DNA from: Solirubrobacter sp963792915
Lineage (GTDB): Bacteria; Actinomycetota; Thermoleophilia; Solirubrobacterales; Solirubrobacteraceae
Reading direction: 5' to 3'
NCBI GenBank assembly: GCA_963792915.1
Contig: CAWBYD010000006.1
Span: 558,001-622,000, forward strand
Length of the DNA: 64,000 bases
Both the position numbers and the translations under genes were made by a program. Shown piece after piece: positions 1 to 12,500 of this stretch. The notes below the pieces were generated by a model, which ran no database searches, had not been told where the DNA came from, and was given only the letters and a program-made list of their open reading frames with translations. The stretch's first letter is position 1, and every line of letters starts with the position of its first letter.

Positions 1-303
1 CGCGGCGCACTCGGGAACCCGTGGCTGTTCTCCCAGGTGCTGGGCGAGCGCACCGGCGGGCCCGAGCCCGACGAGGTGCTCGCCGAGTGGTCATGGGTGA
101 TCGACCGCGCGGAGGAGCATCTTGGTGCGGAGCGCGCCGCGCGGTACCTGCGCAAGTTCCATCCGTGGTACGTCGAGCGCCTCGGCGCGCCGCGCTCGGT
201 CCAGGATGCGCTTCAGCGCGCAGACACTCTGGATCAAACGCGGGCGGTCTTGCTATCCTGCGCGCCCGCTGCGCTGCTGCAGGGCGCGGCCCGGTCCGCC
301 TGA
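1..303 (+). CDS. dusB: tRNA-dihydrouridine synthase, C-terminal part (5' cut by window edge)
   Basis: The frame is open from base 1 and reads RGALGNPWLF at the start, the conserved late segment of the dihydrouridine synthase TIM barrel (A-x-GNPW). The helical C-terminal RNA-binding region follows, ending at the TGA at 301-303. The family reduces uridines in the tRNA D-loop with FMN and NADPH. Only about 100 residues are in the window, so the flavin site cannot be checked. It lies just upstream of greA-lysS on the same strand. DusB is the usual actinobacterial type, but the paralogue class is inferred from little sequence. Confidence 0.8.
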   Translation, partial: RGALGNPWLFSQVLGERTGGPEPDEVLAEWSWVIDRAEEHLGAERAARYLRKFHPWYVERLGAPRSVQDALQRADTLDQTRAVLLSCAPAALLQGAARSA

Positions 304-349
304 CCCGCGGACCTTTTCCGTCTTCAGCCCCAGAAGGACTGACGCAGGT

Positions 350-829
350 ATGCAGAAGGACGTCATCCTCACCCCCGAGGGACTCGAGAAGCTCAAGCAG
401 GAGATCGAGTACCTCTCCACGACCAAGCGCCGCGAGGTCGCCGAGCGCATCAAGGAAGCGCGAGAGTTCGGCGACATCTCCGAGAATTCGGAGTACGACG
501 ACGCGAAGAACGAGCAGGCGATGCTCGAGGCGCGCATCGCCACGCTCGAGGACAAGCTGCGCTCCGCCTCGGTGATCAACCCCTCCGAGCTCTCGCCGGA
601 CGTCGTCCGCGTCGGCTCGCAGGTGAAGGTCAAGGACGGCGGCTCCGGGAAGGAGCTCACGTACACCATCGTGGGATCCACCGAGGCCGATCCGTCGGCC
701 AACCGGCTCTCCAACGAGTCGCCGGTCGGTAAGGCGCTCGTCGGCCGCAAGGCGGGCGACGAGGTCAGGGTCACGCTGCCGTCCGGCAAGCAGCGCGCGC
801 TGACCGTCACCAAGATCGAAGTGGCGTAA
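350..829 (+). CDS. greA: Transcription elongation factor GreA
   Basis: This 159-residue protein has the standard GreA length and layout. An N-terminal antiparallel coiled coil (about 1-75) carries the acidic tip DISENSEYDDAKNEQ, and a C-terminal FKBP-like domain (about 80-159) follows. GreA enters the secondary channel of RNA polymerase and stimulates cleavage of backtracked RNA. The ATG at 350 was chosen because MQKDVILTPEGLEKLKQE aligns with the family start; the longer upstream frame is unlike GreA. The stop codon directly abuts the GTG start of lysS, so the two are probably co-transcribed and translationally coupled. Confidence 0.97.
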   Translation: MQKDVILTPEGLEKLKQEIEYLSTTKRREVAERIKEAREFGDISENSEYDDAKNEQAMLEARIATLEDKLRSASVINPSELSPDVVRVGSQVKVKDGGSGKELTYTIVGSTEADPSANRLSNESPVGKALVGRKAGDEVRVTLPSGKQRALTVTKIEVA

Positions 830-2269
830 GTGGAGGTTGGCGAGTCTCAACTGCTCGCCATCCGCCGCCGCAAGCTCGAGCAGTTGCGGGAGGCGGGCAT
901 CGACCCGTTCCCGCACGCCTACCCGGGCGTGACGCCGATCGCGGACGCGAAGGCGCCGCATGAAGGACTCGAACCCGGCGCGGAGACCGAGGCGCGCGTG
1001 CGCGTCGCCGGCCGGCTGGCGGCGCGCCGCGGGCAGGGCAAGGCGGCGTTCCTGGACCTCGTGGACCGGTCCGGGCGCATCCAGCTGCACGCGCGCGCCG
1101 ACGTGCTGGGCCGCGAGTCGCTGGACCGCCTGGTGTCGCTGGACCTCGGCGACCTGATCGGCGCCGACGGGACGATCTTCAAGACCCGCCGCGGCGAGCT
1201 CTCGGTCAAGGTCGACGAGTGGGCGCTGCTGGCCAAGTCGCTGCGCCCGCCACCGGAGAAGCATCACGGGTTGACGGACACCGAGACGCGCTTCCGCCAG
1301 CGCGAGCTCGACCTGATCGCCAACGAGGAATCCCGCGATCTGTTCGTCACCCGCGCCCGCATCGTGTCCGCGGTGCGCCGGTTCCTCGACGCCGAGGGGT
1401 TCGTCGAGGTCGAGACCCCGGTGCTGCAGCCGATCTACGGCGGCGCGCTGGCGCGCCCCTTCACGACGCACTACAACGCGCTCGACCGCACGATGTACCT
1501 GCGGATCGCGACCGAGCTCTACCTCAAGCGGCTGATCGTGGGCGGGCTCGAGCGCGTCTACGAGATCGGCAAGGACTTCCGCAACGAGGGCCTGTCGCCC
1601 AAGCACAACCCCGAATTCACGATGCTCGAGTGGTACGAGGCCTACGCCGACTGGGAGACCGTGGCGGCGCGCGCCGAGCGGCTCGTGGACAGCGTCGCGC
1701 GCACCGTCGGCTCCGACCGCTTCGCGCCGCCCTGGAAGCGCGAGACGCTGGCCGGCTCGATCGGCGCGCGCCTGGGCGTCGACGTGCTCGCCGACCGCAC
1801 GCTGGAGTCGCTGCAGGCGGCGATGCGCGGGCGCGGCCTGGAGATCCCCGATGAGCCCAACTGGGCGGCGCTGGTCGACCACCTCGTCTCCAAGCACGTC
1901 GAGCCCACGCTGATCGCTCCGACGATCCTCCACGACTACCCCGTCGAGCTCTCGCCGTTCGCCAAGCGCCACCGCGTCTACGACGGGCTCGTGGAGCGCT
2001 TCGAGGCCTTCGCGGAGGGGATGGAGTTCGCCAACGCGTTCTCCGAGCTCAACGATCCCGACGACCAGCGCGCGCGCTTCGAGGAGCAGGTGCGCCACGC
2101 CGCGGCGGGCGACGAGGAGTCCCAGCCGATGGACGAGGACTACCTGCGCGCGCTCGAGCACGGGATGCCTCCGACCGGCGGGATCGGCATCGGCATCGAT
2201 CGCCTCGTCATGCTGCTGACCGGACAGCGGACCATCCGGGAAGTCGTGCTCTTCCCGGCGCTCAAGTAG
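830..2269 (+). CDS. lysS: Lysine--tRNA ligase, class II
   Basis: The protein is 479 residues, a normal length for class II LysRS. The N-terminal OB-fold anticodon-binding domain is about residues 20-135. The catalytic domain carries motif 2 (DFRNEGLSPKHNPEFTMLEWY, near residues 245-265) and motif 3 (GGIGIGIDRLVMLLTG, near the C-terminus). It charges tRNA-Lys with lysine using ATP. The GTG start at 830 immediately follows the greA stop. A typical GGAAARPF segment reads GGALARPF here, a mild change. I see no sign of the PoxA/GenX short paralogue, because the anticodon-binding domain is present. Confidence 0.97.
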   Translation: MEVGESQLLAIRRRKLEQLREAGIDPFPHAYPGVTPIADAKAPHEGLEPGAETEARVRVAGRLAARRGQGKAAFLDLVDRSGRIQLHARADVLGRESLDRLVSLDLGDLIGADGTIFKTRRGELSVKVDEWALLAKSLRPPPEKHHGLTDTETRFRQRELDLIANEESRDLFVTRARIVSAVRRFLDAEGFVEVETPVLQPIYGGALARPFTTHYNALDRTMYLRIATELYLKRLIVGGLERVYEIGKDFRNEGLSPKHNPEFTMLEWYEAYADWETVAARAERLVDSVARTVGSDRFAPPWKRETLAGSIGARLGVDVLADRTLESLQAAMRGRGLEIPDEPNWAALVDHLVSKHVEPTLIAPTILHDYPVELSPFAKRHRVYDGLVERFEAFAEGMEFANAFSELNDPDDQRARFEEQVRHAAAGDEESQPMDEDYLRALEHGMPPTGGIGIGIDRLVMLLTGQRTIREVVLFPALK

Positions 2270-2576
2270 CACGCCGGTCGGGGCCCCCTGACCGGTCCCG
2301 CGGTCCGCGCCCGAACCATGCCGGCGTCCGCCGTGTCCAACATGGCTGGACGCCCGGTCGAGGCGTCGGGCCCCTTCCTCTCCGCTGGTAGACTGAGGTA
2401 TGGCTAAAGACGTGCCCCGAGCTGTCATCCGGATCGACGCTGGTGTCGAATACCGGGATGAGGGCCGGGGTATTTTCGTCTCTCGGCCTCATCCGTCACA
2501 GCCCTCCCACCAACCCCGGACCACCAGAACGACTGAGCGCTAGGCGAGCACTAGTAGGAAGGAAGCTCCCCAACCC
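2270..2576 (+). promoter_or_regulatory. Intergenic leader upstream of clpC with an inverted repeat
   Basis: No gene is visible in these 307 bases. An inverted repeat AATACC-N14-GGTATT lies at 2449-2474, about 100 bp before clpC. It resembles an operator more than a terminator and I do not recognise it as CtsR or HspR (HAIR). A good Shine-Dalgarno run, GGAAGGAAG, lies at about 2557-2567, ahead of the clpC ATG. The clpC promoter should be in this stretch, but I could not assign -35 and -10 boxes with confidence. Confidence 0.4.
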
Positions 2577-5168
<2,592 letters not shown>

Positions 5169-5189
5169 CGCATCCCGCATAGAACCTGC

Positions 5190-5214
5190 CGAGGGCGCCT
5201 TCCGGGGCGCCCTC
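5190..5214 (+). terminator. Hairpin terminator after clpC
   Basis: CGAGGGCGCC and GGCGCCCTCG form a perfect 10-bp stem around TTCCG, 22 bp after the clpC stop. Only a short T-rich stretch (CGTTTCT) follows, which is usual in such GC-rich genomes. It lies between convergent genes and can serve both strands. Confidence 0.75.
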
Positions 5215-5222
5215 GCTCGTTT

Positions 5223-5468
5223 CTAGAGGCAGTCGCCCATGCTGGGGTCGCAGTCGGAGACGGCGAGGATGAACAGGAACAACCAACCCGCGATCGTCCC
5301 TGCGGCGGTCACGGCGACGAAACCGACGCCGAAGCCGAGCTTCGCCCACACGCCGCCGACCTTGAAGATGGCCCACACCAGCCACGCGTCGCCGGCGAGG
5401 GCGAGGACGGTCGCGAGGGCGAGAACGATGAGCCAGGGCAGTGACTCGGTCAGGGTGGCGATCAGCAT
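5223..5468 (-). CDS. Small membrane protein of unknown function
   Basis: This is an 81-residue protein read from the ATG at 5468 (a TTG two codons upstream is possible). It has two clear hydrophobic segments: about residues 8-32 (LPWLIVLALATVLALAGDAW) and about 43-70, the latter glycine-rich. A short acidic C-terminus contains two cysteines (CDPSMGDCL). I recognise no family. It is convergent with clpC and its stop is 8 bp beyond the clpC hairpin. Membrane location follows from the hydrophobicity; the function is unknown. Confidence 0.6.
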   Translation of the reverse strand: MLIATLTESLPWLIVLALATVLALAGDAWLVWAIFKVGGVWAKLGFGVGFVAVTAAGTIAGWLFLFILAVSDCDPSMGDCL

Positions 5469-5632
5469 GTGCAAAGCATCGTGTCGTGTCGACCAATGGT
5501 CAACAGGGCGCTAACGACGTTTAATGACCAGCGGTCAACAGGCTCGCGGCGGTCGCCGGCCGGGCGCAGCGCGGGCACGGACGGCGCAGGGGTGTGGCGC
5601 GGAGATGTTGGACGAGAAGTACGTTCCCTGAC

Positions 5633-8038
5633 ATGTCCAGGATTGCCGTACTCGCCGCGGTCGCGTTCGCGCTCCCCGCCTCGCCGGCCGCAGCCGGCGA
5701 CTTCGCCGCCACCGCGCGCAACATCATCCCCTCGGGGGAGTACGGCACGGTCCCGCTGCCCGCGGGCGCCGACACCCAGGCACTGATGTACGACTCGCTG
5801 ACCCCGCTCTTCGACCAGGTCACGGACGCGAGCCTGCAGACCGCGTTCAAGTCCGAGAAGTTCGGCGTCGGGCCGGACGGGCCGGGCCGGCCCGAGCGCC
5901 TCCCGCACAAGGGCGTGACGGTCGTGCGCGACCGCTTCGACGTCCCGCACATCACCGGCGCCTCGCGCGACGACGTGACGTGGGCGATGGGCTGGATCCT
6001 CCAGGAGGACCGCGGGCTGCTGCTCGCCCAGGCGCGCGACGCGGCGCGGCTGGCGGCGATCGACGCCCCCAACATCTACGCGTTCGGGCTCGTCGTGGAC
6101 CTCAGGCAGTACACGCCGACGCCCCAGGTCGACCGCATGATCGACCGCTCAGAGACGGCCGCGCTGCGCGCGCAGGGCGCCGCGGGGCGCGCCGTCCTGC
6201 ACGACATCGACGTCTACCTCGAGGGTCTCAACGCGCGGCTGAAGTTCGAGAAGAGCACCCAGCGCCCGTGGACGCGCGTGGACGTCTACAGCGCCAACGC
6301 GGTCACCGGCCAGATCTTCGGCGAGGGCGGCGGCGACGAGGCACGGCGCTCGGAGTTCCTGTCCTCGCTGCGCTCGCGCTACGGCGCGGCCAAGGGCGAC
6401 CAGATGTTCGGCGACCTGTCCGAGCTCGACGACAAGGACTCGCCGTCGACGCTCACGAAGCCGTTCCCGTACGAGAAGGCCAACCTCAAGGGCGCGGGCA
6501 ACGTGGTGCTCGACGCGGGCTCGTTCAAGCCCAGCGGCCTGCCCGGCCTCGCGCGCGCGGCGAGCGCGCACCCGGGGTGGGCCAGCAACTTCCTGATCGT
6601 CGGCGCGCAGCGCTCGGTCACCGGGCATCCGCTGTTCGTGGCCGGCCCGCAGATCGGCTACACGTACCCGGGGCTCACGCTCGAGGCCGACATCAAATGG
6701 CCGGGCGGCGAGGCGCGCGGCGCGACCGCGCCCGGGTTCGCCGGCAACATCCTGATCGGGCGCGGGCAGGACTATGCCTGGAGCCTCACCTCGGCCGGCT
6801 CGGACCTCGTCGACACGTACGCGGAGACGCTGTGCGGCGGCTCCAGGACGCGCTACGTCTACAAGGGGCGCTGCCGCAGGATGGGACGCGTCGACGCGGG
6901 CGTGATCAAGGGCTCCGGGCGCGTCGTCTACAGCACGACCGTGCACGGGCCGGTCACCGGATACGGCAAGGTCCACGGCCGGACCGTCGCGATCACGCGC
7001 AAGCGCGCGAGCTACGGCAAGGACATCCTGTGGCAGCTGCCGTTCCGTGACCTCACGACCGGCAAGGTCCGCTCGGCCAGGACCTTCTTCACGGCGATGG
7101 CGCGCTCGCCGTTCACGTTCAACGCGGGCTACGCCGACGATCGCGACATCGCGATGTACTCGGCCGGCCTGCTGCCGCGGCGCGACCCGCGCGTGGACCC
7201 GCGGCTCCCCACCAGGGGCACCGGCCAGTACGAGTGGCGCGGCTACCTGACCGCCGCGCAGCACCCGCAGCAGATCGACCCGCCGTCGGGGGAGCTCGTG
7301 AACTGGAACAACCGCCCCGCGCCGGGCTGGAGCGCGGCCGACGACAACTGGGCCTACGGATCGGTCCAGCGCGTGGAGATGCTCGAGGCGGGGCTCGCCA
7401 AGCGCGCCAAGCACGACCTCCCGTCGGTCGTCTCGGCCATGAACGCCGCGGCCACGATGGACCTCCGCAACGTCGAGCTGACGCCGACGCTGACCAAGCT
7501 GCTGGCTTCGACCCCGGCGCCCAGCCCGCGCGCGGCGCGCATGCTGGCGCTGCTGCAGGCGTGGGGCGCGACGGGGTCCTCGCGCCTGGACCGTGATCTC
7601 GACGGCTTCATGGACGCCGGCGCCGCCCCGGCGATCATGGACGCGCTGTGGCCGCACCTGCAGGCCGCGGCGCTGCCGGTGCCGGGGCTGACCGACCTCG
7701 TCGGCACGGACTCGGGCACCAGCGGCGACTTCACCGACGGCGGGTTCTGGTACATCGACAAGGACCTGCGCGCGCAGACCGGGACCGCGTTCAAGTCGCC
7801 GTTCGCCGAGAAGTTCTGCGACCCGGACTGTCCCGCCAAGGTGTGGGCGGCGTTCGAAGCCGCGGGCAGCGACCTGCAGGCCGCGCAGGGGACGGCGGAC
7901 CCCGACGCCTGGAAGTCCGACGCCACGAAGGAGCGGATCTCATTCCGGCCCGGGCTGCTGCCCACGACGATCCGCTACGTCAGCCGCCCGAGCGGCATCC
8001 AGCAGGTGATCAGCTTCGACGGGCACCGCCCGCGGTAG
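5633..8038 (+). CDS. Secreted penicillin acylase (Ntn-hydrolase) family protein
   Basis: The protein is 801 residues from the ATG at 5633, which opens a signal peptide (MSRIAVLAAVAFALPASPAAA). An upstream in-frame GTG at 5594 would spoil that signal. The alpha-subunit motif GVTVVRDRFDVPHITG is near residue 93. The predicted autocatalytic cleavage site is ASNFLIVG, with Ser318 as the N-terminal nucleophile, followed by a beta region with TGHPLFVAGPQIGY. The family hydrolyses amides, including penicillins, acyl-homoserine lactones and lipopeptides; the substrate cannot be read from sequence. It appears monocistronic, exported and self-processed. The YPG in place of the usual HL after GPQIG may shift specificity. 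Confidence 0.88.
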   Translation: MSRIAVLAAVAFALPASPAAAGDFAATARNIIPSGEYGTVPLPAGADTQALMYDSLTPLFDQVTDASLQTAFKSEKFGVGPDGPGRPERLPHKGVTVVRDRFDVPHITGASRDDVTWAMGWILQEDRGLLLAQARDAARLAAIDAPNIYAFGLVVDLRQYTPTPQVDRMIDRSETAALRAQGAAGRAVLHDIDVYLEGLNARLKFEKSTQRPWTRVDVYSANAVTGQIFGEGGGDEARRSEFLSSLRSRYGAAKGDQMFGDLSELDDKDSPSTLTKPFPYEKANLKGAGNVVLDAGSFKPSGLPGLARAASAHPGWASNFLIVGAQRSVTGHPLFVAGPQIGYTYPGLTLEADIKWPGGEARGATAPGFAGNILIGRGQDYAWSLTSAGSDLVDTYAETLCGGSRTRYVYKGRCRRMGRVDAGVIKGSGRVVYSTTVHGPVTGYGKVHGRTVAITRKRASYGKDILWQLPFRDLTTGKVRSARTFFTAMARSPFTFNAGYADDRDIAMYSAGLLPRRDPRVDPRLPTRGTGQYEWRGYLTAAQHPQQIDPPSGELVNWNNRPAPGWSAADDNWAYGSVQRVEMLEAGLAKRAKHDLPSVVSAMNAAATMDLRNVELTPTLTKLLASTPAPSPRAARMLALLQAWGATGSSRLDRDLDGFMDAGAAPAIMDALWPHLQAAALPVPGLTDLVGTDSGTSGDFTDGGFWYIDKDLRAQTGTAFKSPFAEKFCDPDCPAKVWAAFEAAGSDLQAAQGTADPDAWKSDATKERISFRPGLLPTTIRYVSRPSGIQQVISFDGHRPR

Positions 8039-8123
8039 AGGGCGCCGCGCGGGGTGCGCGGCCCGCGCGGCCGCCGCGGCGATCGCGGCGCCGCCCCCGC
8101 CGCGCGCGCCATAGTTCCCGCCG

Positions 8124-9215
8124 ATGACGCTCGGCCCCTCCACTCGCGCCGTCCACGCCGGGCTCGGCGCCGGCGAGCAGGGCGCGCCCCTGCTCGGCGG
8201 CCCCGTGCTCGCGGCGCCCTACCACCTGCGCGGTCCCAAGGACGCCGCGGAGTTCGCCTACGGGCGCGACCAGAACCCGACCTGGAGCGCCCTCGAGCGC
8301 GCGCTGGGGGAGCTCGAGGGCGGCGAGACGCTGACCTTCGCCTCCGGCATGGCGGCGGTCAGCGCGGTGCTGCTGACGCTCCTGCGCCCCGGTGACGTGC
8401 TGGTGGCGGTGCGCGACGGCTACCCGGGGGTGCGGCTCGTCGCCACCGAGCGGCTCGCGCCGTTCGGCGTCGAGGTGCGCTTCGTGACGACCGACACCGC
8501 GGAGATCGCCGCCGCGTCGGCGGGCGCGCGGCTCGTGTGGGTCGAGACGCCGTCGAACCCGCGGCTCGACGTCTGCGACCTCGCGGCGGTCGCGGACGCC
8601 GCCCACGCGGCCGGCGCCCTGCTCGCGGTCGACAACACGCTCGCCACGCCGCTCGGCCAGCGCACGCTGGACCTCGGTGCCGACCTCGCCGTGATGAGCG
8701 CGACCAAGACACTGTCCGGGCATTCCGACCTCCTGCTCGGCGCGGTCAGCGCCCGCGACGGCGCGCTGATCGACGCGCTGCGGCGCTGGCGCTCGCAGTC
8801 GGGCTCGGTCCCGGGGCCGTTCGAGGCGTGGCTCGCGCACCGCTCGCTGGCGACGCTCGCGCTGCGGCTGGAGCGCTCGAGCGCGGGCGCGCTGGCCGTC
8901 GCGCAGGCGCTGCGCGGCCACCCCGCGGTACTCGAGGTCGTGCACCCGTCCGATCACCCCGTGGCCGCGCGCCAGATGGCGTTCTTCGGCTGCCTGGTCG
9001 GCTTCACGGTCGAGAGCGCAGAGCGCGCGCAGGCGGTGCTGGGCGCGTGCCGCCTGGTCGCCGAGGCGACGTCGTTCGGCGGCGTCCATGCCACCGCGGA
9101 GCGCCGCGCGCGCTGGGGCACCGACGACGTCGCCGAGGGCTTCATCCGCTACTCGGCCGGCTGCGAGGACCCGGCCGACCTCGTCGCCGACCTGCTCGCC
9201 GCGCTGGACGCTTAA
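8124..9215 (+). CDS. Cys/Met-metabolism PLP-dependent enzyme (cystathionine gamma-lyase/synthase type)
   Basis: This is a 363-residue fold-type I PLP enzyme of the gamma family. N-terminal TRAVHAG is the family signature, FASGMAAV is the phosphate-binding turn, VETPSNPRLDV and AVDNTLATP precede the lysine, and SATKTLSGHSDLLLG contains the Schiff-base lysine. Members catalyse gamma- or beta-elimination or replacement on cystathionine, homocysteine or methionine. Family lyases and synthases cannot be separated from motifs alone, so no symbol is given. It is flanked by a strong terminator and has no neighbouring methionine gene. Confidence 0.88.
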   Translation: MTLGPSTRAVHAGLGAGEQGAPLLGGPVLAAPYHLRGPKDAAEFAYGRDQNPTWSALERALGELEGGETLTFASGMAAVSAVLLTLLRPGDVLVAVRDGYPGVRLVATERLAPFGVEVRFVTTDTAEIAAASAGARLVWVETPSNPRLDVCDLAAVADAAHAAGALLAVDNTLATPLGQRTLDLGADLAVMSATKTLSGHSDLLLGAVSARDGALIDALRRWRSQSGSVPGPFEAWLAHRSLATLALRLERSSAGALAVAQALRGHPAVLEVVHPSDHPVAARQMAFFGCLVGFTVESAERAQAVLGACRLVAEATSFGGVHATAERRARWGTDDVAEGFIRYSAGCEDPADLVADLLAALDA

Positions 9216-9220
9216 GAGCA

Positions 9221-9246
9221 AGAGGCCCGCCGGGTGGCGGGCCTCT
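9221..9246 (+). terminator. Intrinsic terminator hairpin
   Basis: AGAGGCCCGCC and GGCGGGCCTCT form a perfect 11-bp stem around the loop GGGT, starting 6 bp after the stop of the PLP enzyme gene. No long T-run follows. Confidence 0.85.
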
Positions 9247-9540
9247 CACGTGTGGGGGGTGTTGGGCGGATGGTCGGGGGTCAGTCGACGTCCGCCGCGC
9301 GGCGCCGGGAGGAGGGGGTTTCCGGGCGCCTATGTGAGGAGGGAATCGCGGGTCAGACGATTCCTGATGCAGTCGGAGTGCCGCCGAGCCATTGTCGGCC
9401 CTCCGCTATGTAGATCGACATCCGTGTCGTCTTGCGGCGTCGGGGGGGTCCAATCCGTCAGCCGCTGAGTGGATGATGCGCCCATCGGGTTGACGAAACC
9501 TTGGAGAAACCTTGGCGCTCCGCTAGCGTGCATATGAGAG
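9247..9540 (+). promoter_or_regulatory. Upstream region of the SARP regulator with 11-bp-spaced direct repeats
   Basis: About 290 bp without a convincing gene. GAAACCTTGG occurs twice at an exact 11-bp period (9495-9504 and 9506-9515), one helical turn apart, ending about 25 bp before the GTG start of the regulator. A TTGACG at 9490-9495 overlaps the first repeat. Direct repeats with an 11-bp pitch are the known binding geometry of SARP-type activators, so autoregulation is plausible but inferred. Confidence 0.45.
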
Positions 9541-12500
9541 GTGGGCGCAGGTTGGGATATCCGGTTGTGTGGGCCGGTCATGGTCGATGCGCAAGGGCAG
9601 CGTCTCGACGCCGGACTTCCAGGGCGGCAGGGCCGCCTGTTGTTCGCCTACCTTGTTCGCAACCGTACCCGAGGCTGCCCGCGCGACGAGCTGATCGACG
9701 TGCTGTGGCCCGAGGGGCCGCCGGCCGCGGCGGACTCGGCGCTGAGCGCGCTGCTCTCCAAGCTTCGCCGCGCGCTGGGCGAGGGCGTGCTGACCGGCCG
9801 CGGCGAGCTGCGGTTGCGGCTCGAGGGCGAGGTCAGCGTCGACGTCGAGGAGTCCGCGACCGCGATCGGCGAGGCCGAGGCGGCGCTCGAGGCGGGCGAC
9901 CCCGCGCTCGCCGCGCAGCGAGCGCGCGACGCGCTGGCGACCGACCTCCAGACCTTCCTGCCCGACTCCGAGGGCGGCTGGGCGGCCGACGAGCGGCGCG
10001 AGCTGGACACCATCCGCCTGCGCGCGCTGGAGACGCTGGCCGCGGCCGGGATGCGCCAGGGCGGACGCGAGCTGGGCGCAGCCGAGCAGGCCGCGCGCGC
10101 CGCGATCGCCGCGGCGCCGTTCCGCGAGTCCGCCCACCGGCTGCTGATGGAGGTCCACGAGGCCGCGGGCAATCCGGCCGAGGCGCTGCGCGCGTTCGAG
10201 GAGCTGCGCTCGCTGCTGCGCGAGGAGCTGGGGACGACGCCCGGCACCGCGGCGATGGCGGTGTTCGAGCGCGTTTTGCGCGGCGAGCCGCCGCCCGTCC
10301 GGCGCACCGCCGAGCCGGTGGCGACGGTGCCGGCGCGCGGGCCCTGGGAGCCCACCCCGTGGCCGCCGCCGCTCGCGGTCGCGGTCGACCGGCACGCGCT
10401 GGTCGGTCGCGGCGTCGAGCTCGCCTACCTCGAGCGCTGCTGGCGCGAGGCCACCGACGGCCAGCGCGCGCTCGTGCTGCTGGCCGGCGACGCCGGCATC
10501 GGCAAGACCCGGATCGCCGCCGAGCTCGCCGCGCGCGCTCGCGAGGACGGCGCGGTGGTGCTCTACGGGCGCTTCGACGAGGAGACGCTGACCCCGTACC
10601 AGCCGGTGGTGGAGATGCTGCGCGGTTGGTCCGCGGGCGCGCCGCTGGACCTGCTCTCCGAGCGCCTGGGCAACCGCGCGGCCGAGCTGTCGATCCTGCT
10701 CCCGGAGTTCGGCGCCCCACAGGTGGACCCGACGACGATGTCGGGCCCGGAGGCCGACGCGCAGCGCTTCCGCTTCTTCGACGCCGTCGCCGCGCTGATC
10801 GGGGAGATCGGCGCCGAGACGCCCGTCGTGCTGATCTTTGACGACCTGCACTGGGCCGACCGCCCGACGCTCCAGCTCCTGCGCCATCTCGTGCGCGCGC
10901 CCGCGCCGCGCCGCGCGCTGTTCCTGGGCACCTACCGCGACACCGAGATCTCCGACCGCCACCCGCTGCACGAGCTGATCGGCGACCTGCGCCGCGAGGG
11001 GACGCTGCGCCGCCTCGAGCTGCCCGGGCTCGTCGAGTCAGAGGTCGGCGAGCTGGTCGCCGAGCTCGCCTCGGCGCCGGCCACGGCGTCGTTCGTGCAC
11101 GCGCTGGCGGGCGAGACCGAGGGCAACCCGTTCTTCATCGAGGAGGTCGTGCGCCACCTGCGCGACACCTCCGGCGCGCTGACCGAGGAGGTCACGCTCG
11201 AGGAGGCGGGCGTCCCGGACGGCGTCCGCGAGGTCACCACGCGGCGCCTGCGGCGGCTCTCCGACCCCGCCCGGGCGGTGCTGCTGGTGGCGTCGGTGAT
11301 CGGCCGGGAGTTCGACTTCGACGTGCTCGAGACGGTCGTGTCGCAGACCGGCGACGAGCTCGTCGAGGCGCTCGAGGAGGGCGTCGAGGCGCGGGTGCTG
11401 CGCGAGGCCGGGCACGTCGGCCGCTACGCCTTCACGCACGCGCTCGTGCGGGCGACGCTCTACGAGCAGATCTCGCAGCTGCGCCGCGCCCGTCTGCACG
11501 GCAAGGTCGGCGAGGCGCTCGTGCGCCTGCGCGGCGGCGACCTGGACCCGCACCTCGCGATGCTCGCCCACCACTTCGCCCAGGCGGCGCCCGTCGAGCG
11601 GCCCGACCGCGCGATCGACTTCGCGCTCGCGGCGGCCCGGCGCGCCGATCGCATGCTGGCCTGGGAGGAGGCCGCGCAGCACTACCGGGCGGCGCTGCGC
11701 GCGCGCGAGCTGGCCGGCGCGGTCGACGACAACGTGCGCGCCGAGCTGCTGCTCGCCCTGGGCGCCTCCGAGGACCGCGCGGGCCTGGAGGAGGAGGCGC
11801 GCGAGACGTTCCACGCCGCGATCCGCACGGCGCGCCAGCTCGGCGACCCGGTGCTGCTGACGCGCGCGGCGCTTGGCGTGGCGGGCCCGTGGTCGGCGCT
11901 CAGCCGCTCGGACCCCGGCCGCGTCGCGCTGCTCGACGAGGCGCTCGAGGTGCTGCCCGAGGACGACTCGCCGCTGCGCGCGCGGCTGCTCGCCCGGCTG
12001 TCGCTCGAGCTCTACTACGCCGGCGAGCCGGAGCTGCGGATGTCGCTGTCCGAGGAGGCCGTGGCGGTGGCGCGGCGGGTCGGCGACGCGCGCACGCTGG
12101 CGTCGTGCCTGGACGCGCGCCACTACGCGCTGTGGCTGCCGGAGAACGTCGAGGAGCGGCTCGAGGTCGCCGCCGAGCTGCGCCGCGTGGCCGAGCAGAC
12201 CGGCGACCCGGAGCTCGAGCTGCAGGGCGCCGGCTGGACGATCATCGACCTGATGGAGCTCGGCGACATCCAGGGCGTGGACATCCAGATCGCCGCCGCA
12301 TCCAAGCTCGCCGAGGCGCTGCACCGGCCGATCTGGCTGTGGTGGACGTCGCTCTTCCGCGGCGCGCGGGCGCAGCTGGCGGGCGAGTTCGACGAGGCCG
12401 AGCGGCTCGCGCAGGAGACGCTCGCGATCGGCCAGCGCGGGCAGGCCGAGAACGCGCTGCACTACTACGCGCAGGCGATGTTCAACATCCGCCGCGAGCA

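Noticed and set aside
5594..5632. GTG at 5594 as start of the penicillin acylase gene
   Set aside because: It would place 13 polar residues before the signal peptide that begins at 5633.
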